Virus record (IMG/VR): IMGVR_UViG_3300042451_001197 | Span: 42,820 to 106,819 of that record | Reading direction: 5' to 3' (one strand) | Source of the DNA: a virus | Length of the DNA: 64,000 nucleotides | Part shown: piece by piece, positions 47,771-54,970 of the stretch | Position numbering within the stretch: the stretch's first letter is position 1 | Layout of the letters: every line of letters begins with the position of its first letter | Position numbers and translations under genes: made by a program | Notes under the pieces: generated by a model | What the model saw: the letters and a program-made list of their open reading frames with translations, nothing else | Database searches by the model: none | Told to the model about the DNA's origin: nothing

Positions 47771-47939
47771 CTTCTTGTTTATTAATTCGTTCTTTGATTG
47801 TTACAAATCTTCTAACTTCTCTACCTAAATCTTGGTCATTTGTATAATTTTTAACCAACATTTCTATCATTTCCATTCTAAGAGATTCGTGTTTTAACGA
47901 CAACTCATCTTTCTTTTTTTCTTCAGAATTCATATGCAA
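47754..47939 (-). CDS. Small charged protein
   Basis: 61 residues (59 from the second ATG), very rich in Lys and Glu, helical. It overlaps both neighbours by 17 bases. Function unknown. Confidence 0.65.
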   Translation of the reverse strand: MHMNSEEKKKDELSLKHESLRMEMIEMLVKNYTNDQDLGREVRRFVTIKERINKQEDGQGS

Positions 47940-48414
47940 ATTTTAAGTATTTTTCTTTTAAAATTAATTCGTAATAATTAATCGTTTTTGTTTCACTTTT
48001 GGATGACACCGTATATACCATAGGAAATTCCTTAATACATTTTTTAATTCTATCTTCCTTTGATAAGAGTTTACTTGTACTCTTTTCATAGTATAACCAA
48101 GCCTCCCAATAATGATGATACTCTGGTGGTTCAAAAGTTACAGCGATTTGATAACCAAAGAACACGAATGAAAAAACTGGAGACCACTCAAATCTGTAAT
48201 CAGTTTCAGTCCATTTTGTTTTCCACCCCAACCCAACAAAATCGAACCCAATTCTTTTTGGTACAGGTTTCTGATATCTAGGATTTTGAGGGTCTTTAAC
48301 CCATCTTCTTGGATAGAAGAATGGTGTTCCTACCGCAGTTTTTCCAAAATACCAATTAAGTTTTGGTCTTTTAAATGGTGAATTAAATGCTTTCAAAAAA
48401 TCTAACGTTCTCAT
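47923..48414 (-). CDS. Conserved phage hypothetical protein
   Basis: 163 residues. NWYFGKTAVGTPFFYPRRWVKDP and GFDFVGLGWKTKWTETDYRFEWSPVFSFVFFGYQIAVTF are recognisable from uncharacterised phage proteins, and its style is related to the protein at 23847-24560. Overlaps the upstream gene by four bases. Confidence 0.8.
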   Translation of the reverse strand: MRTLDFLKAFNSPFKRPKLNWYFGKTAVGTPFFYPRRWVKDPQNPRYQKPVPKRIGFDFVGLGWKTKWTETDYRFEWSPVFSFVFFGYQIAVTFEPPEYHHYWEAWLYYEKSTSKLLSKEDRIKKCIKEFPMVYTVSSKSETKTINYYELILKEKYLKFAYEF

Positions 48415-48797
48415 TTACTTATATACTTTTCAGCGTTTTTTAAATATTCTCTAATGTTACGATTTCCTACCGGGTTAGCGGAATGTACAAACCATTTAGG
48501 GATTTTTTTATCATTATTAATACAATATTCCACTAACCATTTAGCCGCGTCATATCCGGTCTTTTCTTTAAAATCTCCATCGATAGGATCTGGTGGATTT
48601 TCGTGTCCTCCATTATTAAAGAAGAACCTTGTATGTTCAAAACCCAAATCGTGGTCAAAACTAACAAATTCGGGAATTCCGTATTTGTTAATATAATTAA
48701 CAAACTGATGAAAGTCACGAACAATTACCCACTCATTTGAATCAAATTCGGGATAAACCATATCAATTGTTCTTACATCGTCAAGAAATACTTTCAT
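48411..48797 (-). CDS. Cyclic-phosphate-processing receiver-like domain protein
   Basis: 128 residues. MKVFLDDVRTIDM with DHDLG in the middle and WFVHSANPVGNRNIREYL at the end match a receiver-like domain that has been linked to RNA-repair and cyclic-phosphate processing. Together with the HAD protein at 29767 it may help repair damaged tRNA during infection; this link is inference. Confidence 0.85.
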   Translation of the reverse strand: MKVFLDDVRTIDMVYPEFDSNEWVIVRDFHQFVNYINKYGIPEFVSFDHDLGFEHTRFFFNNGGHENPPDPIDGDFKEKTGYDAAKWLVEYCINNDKKIPKWFVHSANPVGNRNIREYLKNAEKYISK

Positions 48798-48799
48798 TT

Positions 48800-49000
48800 T
48801 TAAACCATTTTAGATATCATAACTATTTTACTTTGAATTTCTCCTGTAAGGTCATTATAGTCCATATCAGAATACTTCTCAGAATGTCCCATCTCATTTA
48901 AAAGTTTCTTACGAGAATTTGAAGTACTATGTTCCCAAATTGTTTTTAAATACTTGTTAGTTTTCTCATCGGTAATATCCGCAACAAATTTTATTTTCAT
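48800..49000 (-). CDS. Small hypothetical protein
   Basis: 66 residues from MKIKFVADITDEKTNKYLKT, directly after TATCTTTG. The longer frame reads through the promoter and is rejected. The second half is helical and charged. Function unknown. Confidence 0.7.
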   Translation of the reverse strand: MKIKFVADITDEKTNKYLKTIWEHSTSNSRKKLLNEMGHSEKYSDMDYNDLTGEIQSKIVMISKMV

Positions 49001-49023
49001 AATACAAAGATAATAAATTTTTT

Positions 49024-49338
49024 TTAATCTACAAAAAAAATACTTTCTAATTGAATAAACGAATTTGGTATCCATTTTGTCTCGATTCTATATCTTAATT
49101 CTGACATAAAATCATCGTATTCTATCTCATCTTCTTCTTTTGAGTTAGAATATATGTCAACATATATCGTTACTCTTGTTTGAGATGTGACTCTATCAAC
49201 CACAATTTTATCTATTGAGTTAATAATTCTTAACTCTTCCATTTCACCCAAACCCCATTCTTCGGATTCTTTAACGATTGAATCCAATTCTGAATCAATC
49301 ACATTTTGGCAAACTATTTTTATTTTTTCATCTTTCAT
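49024..49338 (-). CDS. Hypothetical protein
   Basis: 104 residues with a strongly acidic N-terminal half and a beta-strand pair (VTSQTRVTIYVDIYSNS). Three bases from the upstream gene. No recognised domain. Confidence 0.7.
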   Translation of the reverse strand: MKDEKIKIVCQNVIDSELDSIVKESEEWGLGEMEELRIINSIDKIVVDRVTSQTRVTIYVDIYSNSKEEDEIEYDDFMSELRYRIETKWIPNSFIQLESIFFVD

Positions 49339-49341
49339 ATT

Positions 49342-49581
49342 CTATTGATCTAATAAACTGGCGATAGCCGAAATTATATAGATAAATACAAAATATAATA
49401 GGATAGTAATAAAAAGATTTATTGTGAATGTAAATAACCACAATAATAATCTAATCAAAGGAAACCATTCAGATGCTGAAACCGGAAATAAACTCATTAT
49501 TGAGTTAACAACCGTACTACCAACAAGGTAGAAGAAGAAAATAAATGTTCCAAAGAATAATATTTTACCTATTGTTTTCAT
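49342..49581 (-). CDS. Small membrane protein
   Basis: 79 residues from MKTIGKILFFGTFIFFFYLV; two long hydrophobic segments with no charged residues in between suggest two membrane spans. TATCTTTG promoter directly upstream; codons before the chosen start are promoter sequence. Confidence 0.75.
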   Translation of the reverse strand: MKTIGKILFFGTFIFFFYLVGSTVVNSIMSLFPVSASEWFPLIRLLLWLFTFTINLFITILLYFVFIYIISAIASLLDQ

Positions 49582-49618
49582 AATACAAAGATACAAAATT
49601 TAGTTTAATCCGCCAAAT

Positions 49619-49798
49619 TTATTTTAAATTTTTACCTTTAAATAATTTGAAAAACCCGTGAAAAATTAATATTATAAAGAATACTCCTAAAATTATTAAA
49701 ATAGTTATAGGGTATTTCAAACACAATTGAAAATACCCATAAAGTAGAAATAATGTTCCTATTGTAGCTAATGTCGATTTTAAAATTAGTTTTGTCAT
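49619..49798 (-). CDS. Small membrane protein
   Basis: 59 residues: MTKLILKSTLATIGTLFLLY, then YPITILIILGVFFIILIFHG and a basic tail KLFKGKNLK. Two membrane spans. It follows the gene at 49805 by six bases and is co-transcribed. Confidence 0.7.
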   Translation of the reverse strand: MTKLILKSTLATIGTLFLLYGYFQLCLKYPITILIILGVFFIILIFHGFFKLFKGKNLK

Positions 49799-49804
49799 AT
49801 TTTT

Positions 49805-50332
49805 TTATTTAACTAGATATCTGTAATGAGGTTTTTGAATTTCTCCTTCCGCTATTATGGTGAACGCTCTAACACTTTTTTCACCATCACTTAAAGTCAT
49901 CTCGATATTAACACCAACGTGTCCTGTTACAACGGACATATTATCAATATTCAATTTTTTAACTTCGATTCTGTGAGCAAGTTTAATTAAAGAACTTTCA
50001 TAATGGTCTTCAGCCTTTTTAATTTCTTTTTGAATGAACTTATCTTTACCCATATTTAAAGTTTTCCTAATTTCGTCTTGTATTCTTCTATAAGTTACAG
50101 AATTTTTTGTATTATAAAAACCTGATGGAAAAGAATAAAAACTACTTGTCGGTAAATGTTTGTTTTTTAATTCAGGTTCTAAACCAAAATACTTACACCA
50201 ATCGATATCACTCCACTTACTTTTTTTAACCAGGTCTTCATATTTTTTTTCAGACCATTTTTGAGTCATTTCGATAAATTGTTCTTTTAATGTTGTTGTT
50301 TCGGTTCGTAGTATGTTTATTAATTTTTCCAT
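49805..50332 (-). CDS. Hypothetical protein
   Basis: 175 residues. The N-terminal half is helical and lysine-rich (QMTQKWSEKKYEDLVKKSKWSD); the C-terminal half is beta-rich (VTGHVGVNIEMTLSDGEKSV). A TATCTTTG promoter lies right upstream. Family unknown. Confidence 0.75.
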   Translation of the reverse strand: MEKLINILRTETTTLKEQFIEMTQKWSEKKYEDLVKKSKWSDIDWCKYFGLEPELKNKHLPTSSFYSFPSGFYNTKNSVTYRRIQDEIRKTLNMGKDKFIQKEIKKAEDHYESSLIKLAHRIEVKKLNIDNMSVVTGHVGVNIEMTLSDGEKSVRAFTIIAEGEIQKPHYRYLVK

Positions 50333-50379
50333 AATACAAAGATACGAACTTTATTTCAATCTGCCAAATTTATTTTTTG

Positions 50380-50487
50380 TAGTCAGGTCAGGGATCGAAC
50401 CTGCATTTATACCACTACATAACTCTCTTTATGGGTGAGCCGCACGAACTCTTGTTATGTATGTGTTACCAATTCCGCCACCTGACT
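50380..50487 (-). ncRNA. tRNA-like RNA with oversized anticodon-arm loop
   Basis: The ends form a 7-bp acceptor (AGTCAGG/CCTGACT) and there is a T-arm with a canonical loop (GCAGG-TTCGATC-CCTGA). The 5' side GTGGCGGAATTGGTA looks like a leucine-tRNA D-arm. The anticodon position instead has an 8-bp stem (TACATAAC/GTTATGTA) around a 30-nt loop, with no ordinary 7-nt anticodon loop. It may be a tRNA with a short insertion, a degraded tRNA or a new tRNA-like RNA. It is downstream of the gene at 50506. Confidence 0.6.
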
Positions 50488-50505
50488 ATTAAGTGGCAAT
50501 AACCA

Positions 50506-50838
50506 CTAATAACTACTACTAGATCTTAATTGATTTTCTTCAAATGTCGCACTTTCCCACTCATCGTCTTCGTGATTTGTTACGTTATGAAAATACCTTG
50601 ACAAACTATCCGCAATTTCAATTAGTTTTGGGTCGTTTCTCCAACCTCTAATCGTACAATCATTGTTGATTCTACCTAACATTCCTCCACCTAAATAATT
50701 TTGGTAGGCAGTCATTTTTTCACCAGGATAACCCCATTGAGTTAGGTCGATTTCAACTCCACCACCTCTATATGATGCTTCGATACGTAATGTTGTTTCT
50801 TTAATTTTGTCGATTGTTTCTTGTGTTAGTTTACTCAT
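50506..50838 (-). CDS. Hypothetical protein
   Basis: 110 residues from MSKLTQETIDKIKETTLRIE. Codons before this start lie in or near the promoter region. The middle has RGGGVEIDLTQWGYPGEKM. The end is serine-rich (ENQLRSSSSY). Family unknown. Confidence 0.7.
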   Translation of the reverse strand: MSKLTQETIDKIKETTLRIEASYRGGGVEIDLTQWGYPGEKMTAYQNYLGGGMLGRINNDCTIRGWRNDPKLIEIADSLSRYFHNVTNHEDDEWESATFEENQLRSSSSY

Positions 50839-50896
50839 ATTGTTATTGTTTTTATTTATAATACAAAGATACAAAATTTACTTTAATCTGCCAAAT

Positions 50897-51103
50897 TTAT
50901 TTTGACTTTTCTAAAAAATACTCAATATTATCTTTTTTAAACGTCCATTTTATGAATTTTTCAGACATTCCGTTGAAGTAGTGGGAGTCTAATGCGTCAT
51001 TAATAAACTCAATTATCATCTCTTCTTGGATATTTTCGTCAGTAATTTCGAGTTCTTTCATTCTATTTAAAACTCCATCGGGTATATTAATCATTATTTT
51101 CAT
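50897..51103 (-). CDS. Small hypothetical protein, possible ribbon-helix-helix
   Basis: 68 residues. The N-terminal MKIMINIPDGVLNRMKELEI followed by a helix resembles ribbon-helix-helix DNA-binding proteins, but length and the remaining sequence do not confirm it. TATCTTTG promoter upstream. Confidence 0.65.
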   Translation of the reverse strand: MKIMINIPDGVLNRMKELEITDENIQEEMIIEFINDALDSHYFNGMSEKFIKWTFKKDNIEYFLEKSK

Positions 51104-51140
51104 AACACAAAGATACTAATTATTTTCTAATCCACCAAAT

Positions 51141-51590
51141 TTATTTTGTTCTGTCAATTACAACGTAAATAGTGTCAATAACTCTACCTGTCACTTTCGG
51201 TTCTTGGTTATTAAAAACATTACCAAAGTTTTTTTCCAATACCTCAACTTTTGTTATAAAGTGATTTGTAAGACCTCTGTTTGAAAACCAATTCCATCCT
51301 TTTGTTTGATGATATACTAATTTAACTTTCCATCCGTGTTGTGCCGCGGAATCCAATTTGTTGATAACCTCTTGATTTGGGTTATCGTTGTCTATTGAGA
51401 AGTCAAAAGGTATTGAACTATTCATACCTGTTTGAGTTACGTTTAAGTGTCCCTCCCAACTTTTCCAAATTAAACCTGTCTCTGAGAATTGTGTTATCAC
51501 TCCGATTCGTTCTCCATTTGAATAGTTTTCTGAACAACTTGATAGGGTTAATAAACCCAACAATGATAGTGATAAGATTATTTTTTTCAT
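51141..51590 (-). CDS. Lipoprotein
   Basis: 149 residues with signal MKKIILSLSLLGLLTLSSCS (lipobox LSSC). The mature part contains GERIGVITQFSETGLIWKSWEGHLN and a VKLVYHQTKGWNWFSNRG segment typical of a small periplasmic or outer-membrane lipoprotein family found in Bacteroidota and their phages. A superinfection-exclusion role is possible but not shown. Confidence 0.85.
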   Translation of the reverse strand: MKKIILSLSLLGLLTLSSCSENYSNGERIGVITQFSETGLIWKSWEGHLNVTQTGMNSSIPFDFSIDNDNPNQEVINKLDSAAQHGWKVKLVYHQTKGWNWFSNRGLTNHFITKVEVLEKNFGNVFNNQEPKVTGRVIDTIYVVIDRTK

Positions 51591-51635
51591 AATACAAAGA
51601 TATAAATTTTATTTGAGGTAACCAAATTTATTTTT

Positions 51636-51709
51636 AAGTTCGGATAGAATTACGATATCTCATACCACGTTTTGAGACCGCAATTCTAGTCTTTAGAGTA
51701 TCCGAACTT
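51636..51709 (-). ncRNA. Compact three-stem structured RNA element
   Basis: Nested perfect stems: AAGTTCGGAT/ATCCGAACTT (10 bp), AGAATTGCG/CGTAATTCT with one wobble (9 bp) and GTCTCA/TGAGAT (6 bp) around a 10-nt loop. It fills the gap between a stop codon at 51710 and the next promoter. No T-run follows, so it is not an ordinary terminator. Family unknown. Confidence 0.55.
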
Positions 51710-51907
51710 TTATTCTTCTATTGAAATATCATACGTTTCTTCATCCTCAATGGAATCCCATTCCAAATCTTGATTAGAACGATAATCAACTTCATCCAGA
51801 AATTTTTGTTCATCCTGATAAAATAATTCCGCATCTTCATCACTTATTTCTGCTGAGTATTTACATATTGTTGTAAATTTTTCAAACCAAACTAATTTTT
51901 TTACCAT
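51710..51907 (-). CDS. Small acidic protein
   Basis: 65 residues, strongly acidic after the first 15 residues (EISDEDAELFYQDEQKFLDEVD). TATCTTTG lies upstream. Function unknown. Confidence 0.7.
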   Translation of the reverse strand: MVKKLVWFEKFTTICKYSAEISDEDAELFYQDEQKFLDEVDYRSNQDLEWDSIEDEETYDISIEE

Positions 51908-51940
51908 AATATTTTTTTTAATAAAGATACGAAATTTATT

Positions 51941-52189
51941 CTAATAATCCAAACTTAAACCATTTTCATATACAATGTCTCTTAACATCTGTCTATATTT
52001 CTCAGCAATTTGATACTCCATTTCTGACGCTTCTTCTCCTTCAGTTATTACACTATTTCCATACTTTGTGGTGGCTCTAAGTTTATTATCTAATTCATCC
52101 ACAACGTGTCTCCACTTCCAACCATTTAACGCCGCTGACGCTGATTCAAATTCTGTTTCACTATCAAATTCTAAAATTATTTTACTCAT
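51941..52189 (-). CDS. Small hypothetical protein
   Basis: 82 residues: MSKIILEFDSETEFESASAALNGWKWRHVVDELDNKLR is a pattern I recall from a phage family; function unknown. It follows the RNA element at 52208-52309. Confidence 0.75.
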   Translation of the reverse strand: MSKIILEFDSETEFESASAALNGWKWRHVVDELDNKLRATTKYGNSVITEGEEASEMEYQIAEKYRQMLRDIVYENGLSLDY

Positions 52190-52207
52190 AAGTTTTATTT
52201 TTTAAAT

Positions 52208-52309
52208 GGAACTAAGATGGGACTCGAACCCACAATGTGAACCTGTCTCAGGTACCATAACCGTTTCGGCTTTGATGTCTAGAACATCGGACTATTCACT
52301 ACTTAATTC
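52208..52309 (-). ncRNA. Promoter-driven tRNA-like RNA with CUA triplet loop
   Basis: TATCTTTG (complement of 52317-52324) places the start of transcription at the first base of the element. The acceptor AATTAAG/CTTAGTT and T-arm GTGGG-TTCGAGT-CCCAT are canonical in form. A 4-bp hairpin GATG-TTCTAGA-CATC holds a 7-nt loop with U33 and the triplet CUA, the anticodon of an amber suppressor. However the D-arm is too short and the variable region (about 40 nt, containing ACCTG-AGA-CAGGT) too long for a normal tRNA. A decayed or unconventional tRNA. Confidence 0.5.
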
Positions 52310-52335
52310 TCTAACACAAAGATACTAATTATTTC

Positions 52336-52662
52336 TTAATCCTGATAAATTTTAGAAACAACCTCATCAACTAATTTAACCGCATTTAGAATATCCCTTT
52401 CCTTATCTTTCTCATACCCCACATAACTTACGGTATGTGTGTGACCAATATCTAACTTATTTAGAATATACTTAAATTCACCATTAGAATCCATAACATA
52501 GACATCAACATTACTAACTCCGTTTCTCAAGTCATAAACTAACTTGAATTTTTTACCGTTAAGTTCAAAAAATCTTGACAATCTTCCTACCTCACGATTA
52601 ACTATTTTAGATTCGTGTATGACTTTAATTTTACTTGTTGTGGTTGTTTTTTTAGTTCTCAT
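52336..52662 (-). CDS. Hypothetical protein
   Basis: 108 residues from MRTKKTTTTSKIKVIHESK, after rejecting promoter-derived codons. Beta-rich. Ends with a helix KLVDEVVSKIYQD. TATCTTTG promoter directly upstream. Confidence 0.7.
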   Translation of the reverse strand: MRTKKTTTTSKIKVIHESKIVNREVGRLSRFFELNGKKFKLVYDLRNGVSNVDVYVMDSNGEFKYILNKLDIGHTHTVSYVGYEKDKERDILNAVKLVDEVVSKIYQD

Positions 52663-52708
52663 AATACAAAGATACAAAATTTAATTTAATCTGCCAAATT
52701 TATTTTAA

Positions 52709-53002
52709 TTAACTCCAAGCCAATTGAAATGTTAAACTCATTCCCCAAGGTAATTTGTAAGCCATAAACCCACCTGTACCAACATTAATAACTTCATTAC
52801 TATACGCCGCTCGTGTCAGTAAACTCCTTGCGGTATTTCTTAGGTCTTGAATATCAGGAACTTTCATACCCGATGAACTACCCATATACCATTGGTGGTT
52901 GGTTTCTACCATATGTTGATGAACCTTCTCAAAATTAAAGGTTGACATTATTTTTGAGTTTTGTTCTTCTAATTCCGATTCTGTAAATTTTTTCTGTGTC
53001 AT
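52709..53002 (-). CDS. Hypothetical protein
   Basis: 97 residues from MTQKKFTESELEEQNSKIM. It contains HQWYMGSSSGMKVPDIQDLRNTARSLLTRAA, which recalls an uncharacterised phage family. The longer start is promoter-derived and is rejected. Confidence 0.75.
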   Translation of the reverse strand: MTQKKFTESELEEQNSKIMSTFNFEKVHQHMVETNHQWYMGSSSGMKVPDIQDLRNTARSLLTRAAYSNEVINVGTGGFMAYKLPWGMSLTFQLAWS

Positions 53003-53126
53003 TGTTGTTGTTTTAATTGTTTTACAAATATACAAAATTTGTTTTAATCTACCAAATTTATTTTGTTTAAAATTACCCCCAAAACTATACTATTAGTATT
53101 GAAAATCGAATAAAAATAAACAAACC

Positions 53127-53345
53127 TTAATCAATCATATTAACCCAATCGTTTTTAAAGTCAGGATAGTATAATTTAAACTTATTAAATCTGGTCGTCA
53201 TTGAGTCGATCTCGATTGATACGACAAAAGCGTATAACAAACAAATGTACTCACCATTGTTAAATGATTTAATTAAAAGGAGGGTTAAGAAATAACATAC
53301 AATTATGTTAAATATTTCCCTGATTGAATAGTCTAGTAGTTTCAT
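53127..53345 (-). CDS. Small membrane protein
   Basis: 72 residues with a hydrophobic first half (IFNIIVCYFLTLLLIKSF and YICLLYAFVVSIEI), so probably two membrane spans, and a basic hydrophilic C-terminus. No recognised family. Confidence 0.7.
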   Translation of the reverse strand: MKLLDYSIREIFNIIVCYFLTLLLIKSFNNGEYICLLYAFVVSIEIDSMTTRFNKFKLYYPDFKNDWVNMID

Positions 53346-53353
53346 AATTTATT

Positions 53354-53551
53354 TTAAGCGTCTAAAGTTTGAATTAAGTACATCATCGATTTATTTCTAT
53401 CCCCTTCACATTCTCTAACCCATAATGATATTGTATCAACAAGGTCTTCCAAATATTCTTCTGAGGAGATTGCTTCCAAGTATTCTTCACTATGTGAATT
53501 ACTTTGTGTTTCACAAAATACAAAGTGTTCTATTATATCTTTATTTGTCAT
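53354..53551 (-). CDS. Small acidic protein
   Basis: 65 residues, acidic and helical (HSEEYLEAISSEEYLEDLVDT with an internal SEEYLE duplication). Function unknown. Confidence 0.7.
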   Translation of the reverse strand: MTNKDIIEHFVFCETQSNSHSEEYLEAISSEEYLEDLVDTISLWVRECEGDRNKSMMYLIQTLDA

Positions 53552-53552
53552 A

Positions 53553-53726
53553 TTAATCTTTATAAGGGTCTAACACAACTTTAGTAATTGAAACCATCAT
53601 CATCACAAAGGAGACATACGTGATACCATATTGTTCTGTAATCAAACCATACATCCCCATAATTAATAACCCAACAATTCCAAGTAGGATTATCGTGTCA
53701 AACATTTTTATAAGTTTATTTTCCAT
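53553..53726 (-). CDS. Small membrane protein
   Basis: 57 residues: a MENKLIKMFDTIILLGIVGL start and two hydrophobic stretches ending before DPYKD. One base separates its stop from the next ATG. Two membrane spans likely. Confidence 0.7.
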   Translation of the reverse strand: MENKLIKMFDTIILLGIVGLLIMGMYGLITEQYGITYVSFVMMMVSITKVVLDPYKD

Positions 53727-53836
53727 ATCATTTTTAGTTTATTAATACAAAGATAGTATTTTTTATTTAGAAAACAAAATAAATCGAACTTATGATGATA
53801 TTTATTATATATAAACTAAGTTCGAAAAAAAATATT

Positions 53837-54334
53837 ATGGAATGTATATTATGTGGTAAAGAAACTAACAACCCTAAATTTTGTAGTAGGAGTTGTGCGG
53901 CTAAACATACTAATAAAATTTACCCTAAAAGAAAAACAAAAAAAACTTGTACAATATGTGGGGACCCTGTTAAAAGTTATAAACATAGCCATTGTGAGAA
54001 ACATCATAATGAATATGTTGAAAATAAAATTGAGACATTAAAAAATTTACCATTAAAAAGTTTTTGGAATAAAAAGTCATTAGAGTATTTACCTAAATCA
54101 TCTAAAAACGTTTATATTAGGAACTTTGCGAGAAGTCATTTTAAATATTTAACTGAAAAACCTTGTTATAATTGTGGGTATAATAAACACGTGGAATTGT
54201 GTCACATTAAACCTATTTCAAAATTTGATGAAGATTCAAAACTATGTGAGATTAATTGTGAAGATAATTTAATACAATTGTGTAGAAATTGTCATTGGGA
54301 ATTTGACAATGGTTTATTAAAAATTAATAAGTAG
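53837..54334 (+). CDS. HNH endonuclease
   Basis: 165 residues from MECILCGKETNNPKFCSRSC. Several CxxC zinc knuckles (CILCGK, CTICGD, CYNCGY) precede the HNH core: VELCHIKPISKF, then NLIQLCRNCHWEFDNG. It is the only rightward gene in this region and stands at the edge of the tRNA cluster, as expected for a mobile endonuclease. Its TAG stop directly abuts the 3' end of the tRNA-Arg gene on the other strand. Confidence 0.9.
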   Translation: MECILCGKETNNPKFCSRSCAAKHTNKIYPKRKTKKTCTICGDPVKSYKHSHCEKHHNEYVENKIETLKNLPLKSFWNKKSLEYLPKSSKNVYIRNFARSHFKYLTEKPCYNCGYNKHVELCHIKPISKFDEDSKLCEINCEDNLIQLCRNCHWEFDNGLLKINK

Positions 54335-54408
54335 TGGTCCCGACAGGATTCCAACCTGTAACCCTCGTCTTAGAAGGACGATGCTCTATGCAGTTGAGCT
54401 ACGAAACC
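54335..54408 (-). tRNA. tRNA-Arg (anticodon UCU)
   Basis: Cloverleaf: acceptor GGTTTCG/CGGGACC, D-arm GCTC...GAGC, anticodon arm TCGTC-CTTCTAA-GACGA giving UCU (reads AGA), T-arm ACAGG-TTGGAAT-CCTGT, discriminator A. CCA is not encoded. AGA is a frequent codon in AT-rich phage genes. Confidence 0.93.
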
Positions 54409-54414
54409 AATTTT

Positions 54415-54595
54415 AAGTCAGGACAGGATTCGAACCTGTATAATATAACAGCACACAATGAAGCAATTGGGTAGATGCCAACGATTTGTTATATCTATAT
54501 TCTACCTCGCCTTAAGCTTACCTTTCCGCTTTAGCGTCTAACCAAGCATCCAATAACCTATCAGAAGTTATTGTGACACATTCCGCCACCTGACT
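54415..54595 (-). ncRNA. Large tRNA-like RNA with insertions
   Basis: It has the same 7-bp acceptor as the element at 50380-50487 (AGTCAGG/CCTGACT), the same 5' side GTGGCGGAAT and a canonical T-arm ACAGG-TTCGAAT-CCTGT. About 140 nt lie between, where a tRNA would have about 50. Inside are CAATAAC/GTTATTG, a leucine D-loop-like GGTTAGACGC and ATATAACA/TGTTATAT around a 36-nt loop. It may be a tRNA interrupted by two insertions or a distinct tRNA-like RNA. Confidence 0.55.
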
Positions 54596-54599
54596 ATTT

Positions 54600-54750
54600 G
54601 AGGATGAGAAGTCCTCTGTGTTGGTAGTCCAGTCATTCATACTACTGCTCGAATCTTCCTTTCTCAAGGGAACAACACTTTTGCAACCTTTACAACATAC
54701 TACAATTTAGTATGAATGGGACATTCTGTTACAACGCTTTACCCACCAAC
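54600..54750 (-). ncRNA. Structured RNA between tRNA-like genes
   Basis: Outer pair GTTGGT/ACCAAC (54745-54750 with 54620-54625) encloses an 11-bp stem CATTCATACTA/TAGTATGAATG (54708-54718 with 54634-54644). A competing local hairpin CATACTA-AATTG-TAGTATG is present. A separate hairpin GAGGA-CTTCTCA-TCCTC (54600-54616) with a 7-nt loop follows. No open frame; family unknown. Confidence 0.5.
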
Positions 54751-54756
54751 GTTTTG

Positions 54757-54828
54757 TACTCCCAACGAGAATCGAACTCGTCTCTCATCCGTGAAAGGGA
54801 TGCGTCCTAACCGATAGACTATGGGAGC
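54757..54828 (-). tRNA. tRNA-Glu (anticodon UUC)
   Basis: Acceptor GCTCCCA/TGGGAGT, anticodon arm CATCC-CTTTCAC-GGATG giving UUC (reads GAA), T-arm ACGAG-TTCGATT-CTCGT, discriminator A. Standard proportions, CCA not encoded. Confidence 0.93.
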
Positions 54829-54835
54829 ATATCCG

Positions 54836-54922
54836 CGGAGGCTTAGGGATTCGAACCCCAGTTACAATTTCTTGTAAGTCAGTTTTCAAGACTGATGCGT
54901 TAAACCACTCTGCCAAACCTCC
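54836..54922 (-). tRNA. tRNA-Ser (anticodon UGA)
   Basis: Acceptor GGAGGTT/AGCCTCC, anticodon arm TCAGT-CTTGAAA-ACTGA giving UGA (reads UCA), long class II variable arm (CTTACAAGAAATTGTAA), T-arm CTGGG-TTCGAAT-CCCTA, discriminator G as usual for serine. Confidence 0.92.
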
Positions 54923-54970
54923 ATTAATATTTCATCTTTCAAAGAACAATACAAAGATAAGAATTTTATT

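Noticed and set aside
48533-48724. Second frame within the receiver-domain gene
   Set aside because: It lies wholly inside the gene at 48411-48797 in another frame and has no family resemblance.
50897-51103. Confident ribbon-helix-helix regulator
   Set aside because: Only the first 20 residues resemble the fold; kept as hypothetical.
54600-54616. Hairpin GAGGA-CTTCTCA-TCCTC as an anticodon arm of a further tRNA
   Set aside because: The 7-nt loop looks right but there is no acceptor or T-arm in the correct positions.
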